64,000 nt of DNA. Origin: Janthinobacterium sp. PAMC25594. GTDB taxonomy: Bacteria > Pseudomonadota > Gammaproteobacteria > Burkholderiales > Burkholderiaceae_D. Under the pieces are notes generated by a model. It ran no database searches and was not told the origin of the DNA. It saw only the letters and a list, made by a program, of their open reading frames with translations. The stretch is taken from contig NZ_CP080377.1 of the NCBI RefSeq assembly GCF_019443505.1, positions 5,642,001 through 5,706,000 on the forward strand, written 5' to 3'. Shown piece by piece: positions 16,827-25,981 of this stretch. A program made the translations under genes and the position numbers. How positions within the stretch are numbered: the first letter of the stretch is position 1; each line of letters begins with the position of its first letter.

Positions 16827-17278
16827 GCTGTGCTCCCGGTTTGGGGCTGGTGATCGGTAAGGGGGGAAAGACAGAATGGCAAATGCCGGGAACAAAAAGC
16901 CCGCTGTGTGTGCGGGCTGAGCAGGGTGTGCATGGGAAACAATGTAGGGGAGACGGTTTGAGTATAGGCCGCAGACCCGTTTCCAGCCAATTCACAGTGG
17001 CGATAGGTGTTATTCATTTCATGAATGAATATTTCATTTGTAAGTATTTGTGTGAATTTCAGCGCGGCACTGAGTCGAGCATACGATAGGTAGCCAAAAA
17101 ATCATGGCGGCAAGCTGGCGTGCATTGCGACACGTGACAAAGAGAGAGATTTGCGGCAGGGGCGTCTGTTAGGCTGGCTGAGCTAAATGGAAATATTTCC
17201 TATAGTAAATCCATTATCCCGATAGCCGCCGCCAGGGGCATGGTCAGCTTGTTTATCCCTCCTGTGAAAGTGATTTGC
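16827..17278. other. Divergent intergenic region with a perfect palindrome
   Basis: This 452-bp gap separates the divergent bestrophin and serine hydrolase genes and is AT-richer than its surroundings from about 17000. It contains a perfect 12-bp palindrome GGAAATATTTCC (17189-17200), immediately followed by a -10-like TATAGT (17201-17206), and a second near-dyad ATTCATTTCATGAATGAAT (about 17010-17028). I see no convincing gene. It probably holds the promoters and an operator for one or both flanking genes. Confidence 0.5.
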
Positions 17279-18961
17279 ATGTTTAAAGTCTCCAGTCTGT
17301 GCCTTGCCACCCTGATCCTGTTGCAAACACCTGCCAGCTGGGCCGGCCAGCCCGCTCCACTGAGTGCCCGGCAGCAGGCGCTGGCAGCGCAAATCGATGC
17401 CAGCATCGCGCCGTATTACAAATCTGCCGAACCCGGTGCCGTGGTCATCGTCGTCAAGGAGGGACAGCCCCTGTTGCGCAAGGCGTATGGCCTGGCCAGC
17501 GTGCAGGATGGCCAGCCGCTGACGCCCGACATGTCGCTGCGCCTGGGCTCCATTTCCAAGCAGTTCACGGCCGTCGCCATCCTGCTGCTGGCGGACCAGG
17601 GCAAGCTGGCCGTCACCGATGACATCACGACATTCCTGCCCGACTATCCGACCCACGGCAAGAAAATCACGATCGCGCAGCTGCTCGCGCACACCTCCGG
17701 CATCCACGACTATACGGTCAAGCCTGAATTCGTGCCCAACAGCACGAAAGACTTGAGCGTGGCGCAGATGATCGATTTCTTCAAGAACGATCCGCTCGAT
17801 TTTGAGCCGGGCACGCAGTGGCGCTACAGCAGCTCCGGCTATTTCCTGCTGGGCGCCATCATTGAAAAGGCTTCGGGCCAGCCGTATGCCACTTTCATGG
17901 AACAGCAGATCTTTGTACCACTGGGCATGAACGACACAGCCTATGAAGGCCACGAGCGCCAGCCTGGCAAGCGCGCGGCCGGACATATCCGTTCGGGTGA
18001 GGCGTATGTGCCGAACCTGCCCCTGAGCATGACGCAGCCGTATGCGGCTGGCGCGCTCGTCTCCACCGTGGACGACCTGGCGCGCTGGGATGCGGCCATT
18101 TCGGACGGCAAGCTGCTCAAGGCCGCCACCTGGCAGCAGGCGTTCACGCCGGTAAAACTGAACGATGGCAAGGCCACCCGCTACGGCTATGGCTGGATGC
18201 TGGGCACTTGGCAAAACACGCCCGTCATCCACCATGGCGGCGGCATCAATGGCTTTGCCACGTATGCGATGCGCTTGCCCAAGGAAAAAGTCTACGTGGC
18301 CGTGCTGGAAAATTCGGACACGGGCCTGGTCGACCCGGACGTGGTGGCGCGCAAAGCGGCCGCCGTCGCCGTGGGCCGGCCGTATCCCGAGATCAAGGTC
18401 ATTACGCTCAAGCCCGCCATCCTGGACGCCTATGCGGGCGTGTACGCCATCAACGACAAGGCCGGCTATACGATCCGCAACTTCGAGGGCAACTTGCTGC
18501 TGCAGCGCACGGGCGGCCCGGCGCAACGCATGATGGCATATTCGCCAAATGGTTTCTTGATTGAAAATACGCTCACCACAGCCGAATTCGAGCGGGGACC
18601 GAAGGGCGAAGCACAGCTGATCCTCAACGATGGCGGCGAATCGAAGTCGGTGCACGAGCGCGCCAGCGCCGCCAAGCCGGCGCGTACGGTGGTTGCCATG
18701 ACGACGGCGCAATTCGATGCCTACGTGGGCAAGTATGCGCTGGCGCCCGAGGTCTACCTGGAAGTGACGCGCGAGGGCGATAAATTCTTCGCCCAGGTGA
18801 CGGGTTTCCGCAAGCTGGCCATGCTGCCGATGAGCGAGACGGCTTTCTTCTCGAATGAAGTCGATGCGGAAGTGCGCTTCAGCAAGGATGCCGATGGCAA
18901 GACGCAACAACTGGTGCTGCGTCAGGAAGGGCAGGATATGCCGGCCAAGCGCGTGAACTGA
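17279..18961 (+). CDS. Secreted serine hydrolase, beta-lactamase/class C family
   Basis: A 560-residue periplasmic or secreted penicillin-binding-protein-like hydrolase. I preferred ATG 17279 to the upstream in-frame ATG 17240 because it starts a clean signal peptide (MFKVSSLCLATLILLQTPASWA). The catalytic SxxK is S91-I-S-K94. A Tyr motif YSS lies in QWRYSSSGY, and an HGG motif in VIHHGGGINGF. A C-terminal beta-rich extension (about residues 370-560) has two DUF3471-like repeats (LDAYAGVYAI and FDAYVGKYAL). The fold is shared by beta-lactamases, esterases and D-amino peptidases, so the substrate is open. A strong terminator follows the stop. Confidence 0.88.
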   Translation: MFKVSSLCLATLILLQTPASWAGQPAPLSARQQALAAQIDASIAPYYKSAEPGAVVIVVKEGQPLLRKAYGLASVQDGQPLTPDMSLRLGSISKQFTAVAILLLADQGKLAVTDDITTFLPDYPTHGKKITIAQLLAHTSGIHDYTVKPEFVPNSTKDLSVAQMIDFFKNDPLDFEPGTQWRYSSSGYFLLGAIIEKASGQPYATFMEQQIFVPLGMNDTAYEGHERQPGKRAAGHIRSGEAYVPNLPLSMTQPYAAGALVSTVDDLARWDAAISDGKLLKAATWQQAFTPVKLNDGKATRYGYGWMLGTWQNTPVIHHGGGINGFATYAMRLPKEKVYVAVLENSDTGLVDPDVVARKAAAVAVGRPYPEIKVITLKPAILDAYAGVYAINDKAGYTIRNFEGNLLLQRTGGPAQRMMAYSPNGFLIENTLTTAEFERGPKGEAQLILNDGGESKSVHERASAAKPARTVVAMTTAQFDAYVGKYALAPEVYLEVTREGDKFFAQVTGFRKLAMLPMSETAFFSNEVDAEVRFSKDADGKTQQLVLRQEGQDMPAKRVN

Positions 18962-18978
18962 TCGCCGCAGTACAGCGC

Positions 18979-19021
18979 ATGCCTGCCGGCCAGTCGATAC
19001 TGCCGGCAGGCATTATTTTTT
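18979..19021 (+). terminator. Intrinsic terminator after the serine hydrolase gene
   Basis: A 12-bp perfect stem ATGCCTGCCGGC (18979-18990) / GCCGGCAGGCAT (19002-19013) with an 11-nt loop is followed by a T-rich tract (TATTTTTT). It separates the hydrolase gene from the TonB receptor gene. Confidence 0.88.
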
Positions 19022-19107
19022 CGTGTCTAGCCTGACCGATTCGCATTCTCAAGGCACCTGCTAAGTAGGGGAATCATTTCAGCAGTCCATTTGAGAGGCT
19101 TTACACC

Positions 19108-21519
19108 ATGTCCGTCAGTCGCAAGCAGCACCACCATATTTCCACACCGAAAATCCTTCCCATCGCCCGTGCCGTGTCGCTGGCCGTGTGCAGCCTCGCG
19201 CTGTACACGGCCATGCCAGCCCTGGCGCAGGCGCAAGTGGCCAATGTCCAGCAGGCTGGCGTTACGCGCCTGGCCTACAGCATACCGGCCGGTCCGCTGG
19301 CACCCGCGCTGCGTAGCCTGGCCAGCGCCGCGAATGTCTTGCTCAGCTACACGCCCGACCAGGCCAGTGGCAAAAGTACGGCCGGCTTGCAAGGCCAGTA
19401 CACGCCGCAGGCTGCCCTGGCTGTGTTGCTGGAGGGCACGGGTTTGCAGGCAGTCGAACTGGAGGCGGGCAGCTACGTGCTGCGCGCCGCGCCTGCCGTG
19501 GCCAGCAAGGCGCCCGACGCCGTCATGCCATTGATTACCGTCAAGGCAGCGGCTGACGCAGGCGAGGGCACGGTGTCGCGCGCTTATGTGCCCATCAGCG
19601 TGGTCGCCACCAAGATGGGCACGCCATTGATCGAGACGCCGCGCGCCATTTCCGTCGTCACGCGTGAACAGATCAAGACGCAGGCACCGAAAAGCATCGA
19701 GCAGGCGCTGGCCTATACGGCGGGCGTGCTGACGGACGTGACGGGCGCTGACGTGCGCATGTCGGGCGCCACCATCCGCGGCTTCAGCGATGGCAGTTCG
19801 TACTACCAGGATGGCTTGAAGCTGTTGTCGGCGGGCAGTTATGGTTCCTGGAACAGCGAAATGGAAGACCTGGACAGCGTCGAAGTCATCAAGGGTCCCG
19901 CGTCCGTCTTTTACGGCCAGGGCCGCCCGGGCGGCATGATCAATGTCACTTCCAAGCTGCCGAGCGCCGACCACGTCAATAGCGTGGGTTTTTCGGCAGG
20001 GCGCTACCACCGCTATCAGATGAATGCCGACCTGGGCGGCACCGTCGCGGGCAACGATGACTTGCTGTACCGCGTCACGCTGACGGGCCGCGATGCCGAC
20101 GACCGTCCCATCGCGTCGAAGAATAACCGCGTTTCCATCTCGCCCTCGTTGCGCTGGGACATCTCGGCGCGCACCAGCCTGACCGTGCTGGGCACGTATT
20201 CGCAAGAGCGGGGCACACCGAAACCATGGTGGCCCAGCCTGTTTGCCTATCCGCAAATCAAGGACTTGCCCGTCAGCCGCACGGCGGGCGATCCGTCCTT
20301 CGACTATTTCGACCGCGATACGCGTGCCCTCGGCTATATGTTCGAGCATGCAACAGGGAATGGCTGGAAGCTGACGCAAAACTTGCGCTATGCCACCATC
20401 AAGGTCGATTACCAGCATATCTACGCCCAGGCTTTGCTGGCGGACGGGCGTACTGCCACGCGCGGCAGCCTGGCTGAAAAAGTGGATGGCAAGACCTGGA
20501 CGGTGGACAGCCGTGCGCAGAAGGACTTTCGCTGGGGCGAGATCGAACACCGGTTCGTGGCGGGCATCGACTACCTGAAATACAAGGAAAATGACGGCCT
20601 GGGCTTTGGCTGGGACGTACCGGACCTGGATATTTATTTGCCGGTGTACCATCAGGCGATCGCCGCGCCTGAACTTGACCATACGGATACTGACCTCAAG
20701 CAGACGGGCATCTATACCTTGAATCAGTTCAAACTGGGACCGTGGGTGGCGAACGCCAGCCTGCGCCACGACCGTGCGCGCAGCACGCAGGTCAATGCCG
20801 CGACGACGCGCATCGACGACAATGCCACCACGGGCAGTGCCGGCGTGCTGTATCTGTTCGACAATGGCGTGGCGCCGTATGCCAGCTATGCCACTTCGTT
20901 CGACCCGGCCACGGGCCGCGACTTTGACGGCAAGGCTTTTCAGCCACGCAAGGGCAAGCAGGTGGAGCTGGGTATCAAGTACCAGCCTGCGGGCACATCG
21001 ACCATGCTGACGGCATCGTTGTTTGATCTGACGCAGACGAATGTCACGACACCAGACCCGCTGCACCCACGTTCGTCGATACAGACGGGCGAGGTGCGTT
21101 CGACGGGCGTGGAACTGGAAGGCACGTTCAAACCCTTGCCCGAGCTGAGCGTGCTGGCCGGCTACACCTATCTCGACCCGCGCACGACGAAGAGCAACCA
21201 CGCCTATGAAATCGGCCGCCAGACCCTGCAGACGACACGCCATGCGGCCAGCGTCTGGCTCGACTACAGGCCCATGGCCGTGCCTGGTCTGATGCTCGCC
21301 GGCGGCCTGCGCTACCGTGGCAGTTCACCCTACAATGGCGCGGTCAATGCGCAGTACATGAATGATCCGTACACCCTGGCCGATATCGCCGTGGCCTACG
21401 AAACGGCACGTTACCGCCTGGCCCTGAATATCGGCAATGTCTTCGACAAAAAATACTTTGGCGGCATCTTCCGTGGCGCCGAACGCGAAGCCCTGTTGAG
21501 CCTGAAGGTGAATTTCTAG
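19108..21519 (+). CDS. TonB-dependent siderophore receptor with N-terminal STN domain
   Basis: An 803-residue outer-membrane receptor for a ferric siderophore or similar chelate. It has a long basic signal peptide (to about residue 45, ...PALAQAQ), then a secretin/TonB short N-terminal (STN) domain (about residues 55-130: YSIPAGPLAPALRSLASAAN). The plug follows (ETPRAISVVTREQIKTQAP ... VEVIKGPASVFYGQGRPGG) and then a 22-strand barrel ending in the canonical aromatic LLSLKVNF. An STN domain usually signals to a FecR anti-sigma protein and an ECF sigma factor, but neither is adjacent. The FecR-domain protein at 11146 lies 7 kb away in an unrelated operon. The ligand cannot be told. Confidence 0.93.
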   Translation: MSVSRKQHHHISTPKILPIARAVSLAVCSLALYTAMPALAQAQVANVQQAGVTRLAYSIPAGPLAPALRSLASAANVLLSYTPDQASGKSTAGLQGQYTPQAALAVLLEGTGLQAVELEAGSYVLRAAPAVASKAPDAVMPLITVKAAADAGEGTVSRAYVPISVVATKMGTPLIETPRAISVVTREQIKTQAPKSIEQALAYTAGVLTDVTGADVRMSGATIRGFSDGSSYYQDGLKLLSAGSYGSWNSEMEDLDSVEVIKGPASVFYGQGRPGGMINVTSKLPSADHVNSVGFSAGRYHRYQMNADLGGTVAGNDDLLYRVTLTGRDADDRPIASKNNRVSISPSLRWDISARTSLTVLGTYSQERGTPKPWWPSLFAYPQIKDLPVSRTAGDPSFDYFDRDTRALGYMFEHATGNGWKLTQNLRYATIKVDYQHIYAQALLADGRTATRGSLAEKVDGKTWTVDSRAQKDFRWGEIEHRFVAGIDYLKYKENDGLGFGWDVPDLDIYLPVYHQAIAAPELDHTDTDLKQTGIYTLNQFKLGPWVANASLRHDRARSTQVNAATTRIDDNATTGSAGVLYLFDNGVAPYASYATSFDPATGRDFDGKAFQPRKGKQVELGIKYQPAGTSTMLTASLFDLTQTNVTTPDPLHPRSSIQTGEVRSTGVELEGTFKPLPELSVLAGYTYLDPRTTKSNHAYEIGRQTLQTTRHAASVWLDYRPMAVPGLMLAGGLRYRGSSPYNGAVNAQYMNDPYTLADIAVAYETARYRLALNIGNVFDKKYFGGIFRGAEREALLSLKVNF

Positions 21520-21544
21520 GCGGTAGCCAGCCGGGGCCGTGCGA

Positions 21545-22219
21545 TTACAGCCCCAGCGCGCGCCAGCAATACACGGCCAGCGCCGCCGCCCACGCCAGCA
21601 AGATCGCCAACCCCGGCAGCAACAGCCATTTTGCTGCCGTCTCTTCCCACTCCACATACGGCTTGCCGCCGCGGGCGATGGCCAGCAGCGCCTGTCCGCC
21701 GTTCAAGCCGGCGAACGGCAGCAGGTTGAAGGCGCACAGTTTCAATGCGAACAGGGCGAACACCAGCGCAAAGCCGTGCGTGCGGGCAAACGTTTCCCCT
21801 TCACCCAGCAATTCCTGCGCCGTCGACAACGGTGCCAGCGCACCGTGGACGATCTGCCCGAAGGCGGCGATAAAGCGCTCCCAGCCCGAGGTTCCCATGA
21901 TGCCCAGCGACAAGGCCAGCAAGACGGCCACGCCGCTCAATGGCAGCAGCACCTGCTTCCACAGCGGCTGGAAGTTATACGCGTCAAGGCAGGGATCGTC
22001 GTCATACAAGGTTTCTTCACGCGTATCTTTCAGCACTACATTGCCGGCCAGCGGCAGCAGTTTGACGCGCACTTTGCCCCAGCTCAGCAAGGTCGGGCCC
22101 ACGCCGTAGCTGATGCTGCGGACCGTGATGCCGAACAGCCTGGCGCAGGCCGCCATGACGGAAATGTGGATCAACATGAAGATGAAGAGGCAAAGCAGCA
22201 ACTGGAAGGCGGGAGGCAT
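21545..22219 (-). CDS. M50 (site-2 protease)-like membrane protein lacking the catalytic motif
   Basis: A 224-residue multi-spanning membrane protein that aligns by eye with M50/S2P metalloproteases. It has the N-terminal helix with LIHISVMAACARLFG followed by VRSISYGVGPTLLSW, where active members have HExxH-x-xAR and SIGFGP. It also has the C-terminal NLLPFAGLNGGQALL, where active enzymes have NxxPxxxLDGG. The zinc ligands appear lost: HExxH reads HISVM, and the conserved Asp is Asn. I infer a non-proteolytic homologue, perhaps a chaperone-like or scaffold protein. It lies downstream of phoH on the same strand, but a terminator separates them. The partner is unknown. Confidence 0.7.
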   Translation of the reverse strand: MPPAFQLLLCLFIFMLIHISVMAACARLFGITVRSISYGVGPTLLSWGKVRVKLLPLAGNVVLKDTREETLYDDDPCLDAYNFQPLWKQVLLPLSGVAVLLALSLGIMGTSGWERFIAAFGQIVHGALAPLSTAQELLGEGETFARTHGFALVFALFALKLCAFNLLPFAGLNGGQALLAIARGGKPYVEWEETAAKWLLLPGLAILLAWAAALAVYCWRALGL

Positions 22220-22288
22220 CGGATACGGTGTCCTGGAGGAAAGAGAGCGGTATTAGACCATGTCGCAGGAAAAAGTCGCGCACATGAA

Positions 22289-22321
22289 AAAGCCCCGCCT
22301 GCATCGCTGCAGCCGGGGCTT
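22289..22321 (-). terminator. Intrinsic terminator after phoH
   Basis: The inverted repeat AAGCCCCG (22290-22297) / CGGGGCTT (22314-22321) is followed on the minus strand by a TTTTT run (complement of 22287-22291). It lies just beyond the stop of the PhoH gene and before the M50-like gene. Confidence 0.8.
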
Positions 22322-22355
22322 CGAATGAATGGGACAGCTTGCGCCGCCCTATAAC

Positions 22356-24173
22356 TTACAGCACTTCGCTGGCGTGGTCGGCCAGGCGCGAACGCTCGCC
22401 GCGCGCCAGGGTGACGTGGCCGCTGTGGGTCCAGCCCTTGAAGCGGTCGACCACGTAGGTCAGGCCGCTCGAACCTTCCGTCAGGTACGGTGTGTCGATC
22501 TGCGCGATGTTGCCCAGGCACAGGATCTTCGTGCCGGGACCGGCGCGCGTGACCAGGGTCTTGACCTGTTTCGGCGTCAGGTTCTGTGCTTCATCGATGA
22601 TGAGGAACTTGTTGACGAAGGTGCGGCCGCGCATGAAGTTGAGCGACTTGATCTTGATGCGCGAGCGGATCAGGTCTTGCGTTGCCGCACGGCCCCATTC
22701 GCCGCCATCGGAGTCGGACTTGTTCAGCACTTCCAGGTTGTCGTCGAAGGCGCCCATCCATGGTGACATCTTTTCTTCTTCCGTGCCGGGCAGGAAACCG
22801 ATGTCTTCGCCGACGGGCACCGTCACGCGGGTGACGATGATTTCATTGTAGAGCTTGGTTTCCAGCACTTGCGCCAGGCCGGCGGCCAGGGCCAGCAGGG
22901 TCTTGCCGGTACCGGCCTGGCCCAGCAGGGTGACGAAGTCGCATTCCGGGTTCATCAGCAAGTTCAGCGCGAAATTCTGTTCGCGGTTGCGCGCCGTCAC
23001 GCCCCACACATTGTTCTTCGTGTGGCTGAAGTCGCGCAGGGTTTGCAGCACGGCCGTCTTGCCATTGATCTGTTTCACCTGGCCGTAGAACGGCGTTTCG
23101 CCGTTTTTCGGTTCCAGGTAGATGAACTGGTTGACCAGCAGCGATGGAATGAACGGGCCCGTCACGCGATAGAACGTCGAGCTGTAGCCGTTCTTGCTTT
23201 CCTGCCACGATTCCATGTCCTTGCCGTGCTTGTTCCAGAAGTCGTCCGGCAGCTGCACGATGCCCGAATACAACAAGTCCGTGTCTTCCAGCACATGGTC
23301 GTTGAAGTAATCTTCGGCCGGCAAGCCCAGGGCGCGCGCCTTGATGCGCATGTTGATGTCTTTCGACACCAGCACGACGGGGCGGCCATCCTGTTCCGAC
23401 TCCAGCGAACGCACGACGGCGAGGATCTGGTTGTCGGCTTTGCCGACTGGCAAACCGGCGGGCAGGTCGGCGTTTTGCAATCGCGTCTGGAAGAACAGGC
23501 GGCCCTTGGCGTCCTTGTTGCCCAGCTTGGACAGCAGGATGCCTTGCTCGATGGCGTCGTCGTCCGTGTTGCTGATCAGGGCGTCGAGCGTGCGCGACAC
23601 CTGGCGGGCGTTGCGCGCCACTTCGGTCATGCCCTTCTTGTGGTTGTCCAGCTCTTCCAGCGTCATCATCGGCAGGTACACATCGTGTTCCTCGAAGCGG
23701 AACAGCGACGATGGATCGTGCATCAGCACGTTGGTGTCGAGCACGAACAGCTTGCGGATGCCGCGCTGGTCGGCGGCGCGGCTGGCGGACGACTTGAGCT
23801 GGACTTCGACGGCCTTGTGCTTGGCCGGATGCGGCTGCTCGGCCTGCTTGACGGACTTGATCGGCGTGACCTTGCCTTTCGCCGCAGGCGCGGCTTTTAC
23901 CGGCGCCGCTGGTGCGGCAGCGGGGGCGGCAACAGGCGCGGCAACGGCTGGCGCAGGCGCCGGCTTGGCGACCATCAGGGCCGCCACTTGCTTGATCTTC
24001 GTGGCCGCATTGCGGACCGGCTTGGCAACTTCGGCTATCGCCGCTTCAATGATCGGTGCAGCCACTTTCTTGGCTGCCGGGGTTTTGGTGGCCGGGCGCG
24101 CTGCGCCTGCGGTTGGATAATCTTGGGTGGCCAGGATGGTGGCTGGCTTGCTCGGTAATTTTGGCAGTGGCAT
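22356..24173 (-). CDS. PhoH family ATPase with N-terminal PIN domain
   Basis: A 605-residue cytosolic protein. I chose start 24173 (MPLPKLPSKP) over the longer in-frame start at 24236. An Ala/Pro/Lys-rich disordered leader (about residues 1-125) precedes a PIN nuclease domain (from LFVLDTNVLMHDPSS, about 140-290, with acidic residues in VLDTN and LEELDNHKKG). The PhoH ATPase domain has Walker A GQAGTGKTLLAL and Walker B FLIIDEAQNLT. PIN-PhoH fusions are thought to be RNA helicase/ribonucleases. The leader is longer and lower in complexity than in most family members. The gene is monocistronic, with a terminator after it. Confidence 0.92.
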   Translation of the reverse strand: MPLPKLPSKPATILATQDYPTAGAARPATKTPAAKKVAAPIIEAAIAEVAKPVRNAATKIKQVAALMVAKPAPAPAVAAPVAAPAAAPAAPVKAAPAAKGKVTPIKSVKQAEQPHPAKHKAVEVQLKSSASRAADQRGIRKLFVLDTNVLMHDPSSLFRFEEHDVYLPMMTLEELDNHKKGMTEVARNARQVSRTLDALISNTDDDAIEQGILLSKLGNKDAKGRLFFQTRLQNADLPAGLPVGKADNQILAVVRSLESEQDGRPVVLVSKDINMRIKARALGLPAEDYFNDHVLEDTDLLYSGIVQLPDDFWNKHGKDMESWQESKNGYSSTFYRVTGPFIPSLLVNQFIYLEPKNGETPFYGQVKQINGKTAVLQTLRDFSHTKNNVWGVTARNREQNFALNLLMNPECDFVTLLGQAGTGKTLLALAAGLAQVLETKLYNEIIVTRVTVPVGEDIGFLPGTEEEKMSPWMGAFDDNLEVLNKSDSDGGEWGRAATQDLIRSRIKIKSLNFMRGRTFVNKFLIIDEAQNLTPKQVKTLVTRAGPGTKILCLGNIAQIDTPYLTEGSSGLTYVVDRFKGWTHSGHVTLARGERSRLADHASEVL

Positions 24174-24474
24174 CAGGATCTCAATCAAAAAATTTCTGGA
24201 ATGAATCGCCCATGGGCAGCCAGCTTCTGGCGGCACTTCTCATGGGGTGGATGCGGGGGGAACAACAATGCTACAGGACGAGAGACTGCCGGAAGGCCGG
24301 CAACATGGCTGGTCATGGACGCCATCGGCGGGCTGCAGGCCCGCCTGGCGGAGTGGGTGGAGGCGCTTCGTTGACTCAAAATGGCGATAGGTACCGTGAA
24401 CTGAACTGCGGTTGAGCTAATGTCGAACCAAGCTGGCTGGATGCCGACAACGCGCATGCGATCAGAACAGATGA
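24174..24474. other. Intergenic gap between bcp and phoH
   Basis: This 301-bp gap should hold the phoH promoter on the minus strand. I see one strong hairpin, GGCGGGC (24327-24333) / GCCCGCC (24339-24345), without an adjacent T-run on the plus strand, and a shorter one around TGCCGGAAGGCCGGCA (about 24288-24303). No gene is supported here. Confidence 0.4.
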
Positions 24475-24945
24475 TCAATTCAGACGCGCCACGAATTCCA
24501 GCACTTCTTCCACGTGAGTTGCGACCTTCACGCCTCTCCATTCTTTCACCAATCGGCCCTGGGCGTCAATCACAAACGTGCTGCGTTCGACGCCACGGAC
24601 CGTCTTGCCATACATCTGTTTCATCTTCATGACGTTAAACAGCAGGCAAACGGCTTCGTCCGGGTCGGAAATGAGTTCGAATGGCAGTTCCAGCTTGGCT
24701 TTGAAGCTTTCGTGCGAGCGCAGGGAATCGCGGCTGATGCCGTAGATTTCCACGCCGGCGGCGACAAATTGCGGATACGCGTCACGGAAGGCGATGTTTT
24801 CCGTGGTGCAGCCAGGGGTGTTGTCCTTCGGATAGAAAAACAGCACCGTGGCCTTGGCCGGACGGCCCAGCAACTGAAAGGTCTTGCCGCTGGTCATGGC
24901 GGCACTAAAGTCGGGTATGCTAACGAGGGATTGGCTATCAGCCAC
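24475..24945 (-). CDS. bcp: Bcp/PrxQ-type peroxiredoxin
   Basis: A 156-residue thioredoxin-dependent peroxidase that reduces H2O2 and organic peroxides in the cytoplasm. The peroxidatic cysteine C46 lies in the signature PKDNTPGCTTE. The usual alpha2 resolving cysteine five residues later is replaced by Ile (I51). A second Cys, C100 (DPDEAVC), is present at the place of E. coli Bcp C99, so resolution may use C100 or an external thiol. A conserved Arg lies in GVERSTFVID. The gene is monocistronic, 76 bp from arnD and on the same strand. Confidence 0.9.
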   Translation of the reverse strand: MADSQSLVSIPDFSAAMTSGKTFQLLGRPAKATVLFFYPKDNTPGCTTENIAFRDAYPQFVAAGVEIYGISRDSLRSHESFKAKLELPFELISDPDEAVCLLFNVMKMKQMYGKTVRGVERSTFVIDAQGRLVKEWRGVKVATHVEEVLEFVARLN

Positions 24946-25021
24946 AGGTTCTCTCCTGAACGGTGATCATCAGCGCTGTTTTTTTAATCTGGCAACGCAT
25001 CCAGGTGCAACAATACAGCAT

Positions 25022-25981
25022 TCAGGCCGCTTTGCCCTGCACAATCAGGCGTCCCGAACGCCCGGGCAACTCATCCCAGGTGATGGGGCAAACGGGCAAG
25101 TCCGACTCTTTTATCTTTTCATAATAATCGCCCATCGCTGCAAACTGGTAGCCCTGGGCTTTCCAGCCCGCCAGCAGTTGTTCGAAAATGGGGGCGAGTT
25201 TCTGTCCTTCAAGTTCCGCATGCAAGGTATACACGTGGTCGCGCGGATTGTCCGCCGTCAGCGACAATATGTGCGCAGCAACATTGCCGGTCGTGATCAG
25301 CTTGCCGTCGATTTCGCAGCCCAGCAATTCATCCAGGGTGGGCAGGGTGGTGGGCAATTGCACGCATTGCAGGATGGTGTTGCCGTTGCGCACGCGGTGC
25401 GGGCCTTGCGACGGCTGCGCCATGGCGCCGCGCGCGTCGAGCATGGCGCGACCGTCGGAGGCAAAGCGGTAGCCGGCCGTGTCGTGTTCGACAAAGGCGC
25501 TGACATTCATTTGCCAGCCGGCCGCGCCGTGCGTGTGCGGCTTGGCGCCAAACACCTGTTCGTAGCGGTTGGCGGCCTTGCGCATCATGTTGATGGTCCA
25601 CGCGGCGTTGCGCTTGGCCACGTTGTCTTGCCACAGGGTGTGATCCCAGGTGTGGATGCCGCACTCGAAACCGGCATCGCGCACGGCGCGCAATTGCGCC
25701 GCGCATTGCTTGCCGATATCGGGGCCCGGCAGCAAGGTGCCGTACATCAATGTTTTCAAGCCGTAGTGCTCGACCACCGAGGTGCGCGACACCTTGCTGA
25801 AAAAGCCGGGCCTCAAGGCGCGCCGCAGGGCCCAGCCCGTGTGGTCGGGGCCCAGCGAGAACAGAAAGGTGGCCTTGGCCTGGTGCGCGGCCAGCATGCG
25901 CACCAGATTGCCCATGCCTTCACGGGTGCCGCGATAGGTATCGACGTCGATTTTCAGGGTCAGGAACGGCTTGCTCAACAT
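25022..25981 (-). CDS. arnD: 4-deoxy-4-formamido-L-arabinose-phosphoundecaprenol deformylase ArnD
   Basis: A 319-residue polysaccharide-deacetylase-fold enzyme that removes the formyl group from undecaprenyl-phosphate-Ara4FN. Metal-binding features are visible: the first Asp pair in LKIDVDTYRGT and the His motif in GIHTWDHTLWQD. A conserved tail PLPVCPITWDELPGRSGRLI is also typical of ArnD. It is the last gene of the arn operon; its start overlaps the stop of the upstream decarboxylase gene by 1 bp. Product and context agree. Confidence 0.93.
   Translation of the reverse strand: MLSKPFLTLKIDVDTYRGTREGMGNLVRMLAAHQAKATFLFSLGPDHTGWALRRALRPGFFSKVSRTSVVEHYGLKTLMYGTLLPGPDIGKQCAAQLRAVRDAGFECGIHTWDHTLWQDNVAKRNAAWTINMMRKAANRYEQVFGAKPHTHGAAGWQMNVSAFVEHDTAGYRFASDGRAMLDARGAMAQPSQGPHRVRNGNTILQCVQLPTTLPTLDELLGCEIDGKLITTGNVAAHILSLTADNPRDHVYTLHAELEGQKLAPIFEQLLAGWKAQGYQFAAMGDYYEKIKESDLPVCPITWDELPGRSGRLIVQGKAA

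Noticed and set aside
11146..21519. A possible FecR-to-TonB-receptor signalling pair (11146 and 19108)
   Set aside because: The FecR-domain protein is a secreted type without a sigma-binding region, in a different operon and 7 kb away, so no pairing is supported.
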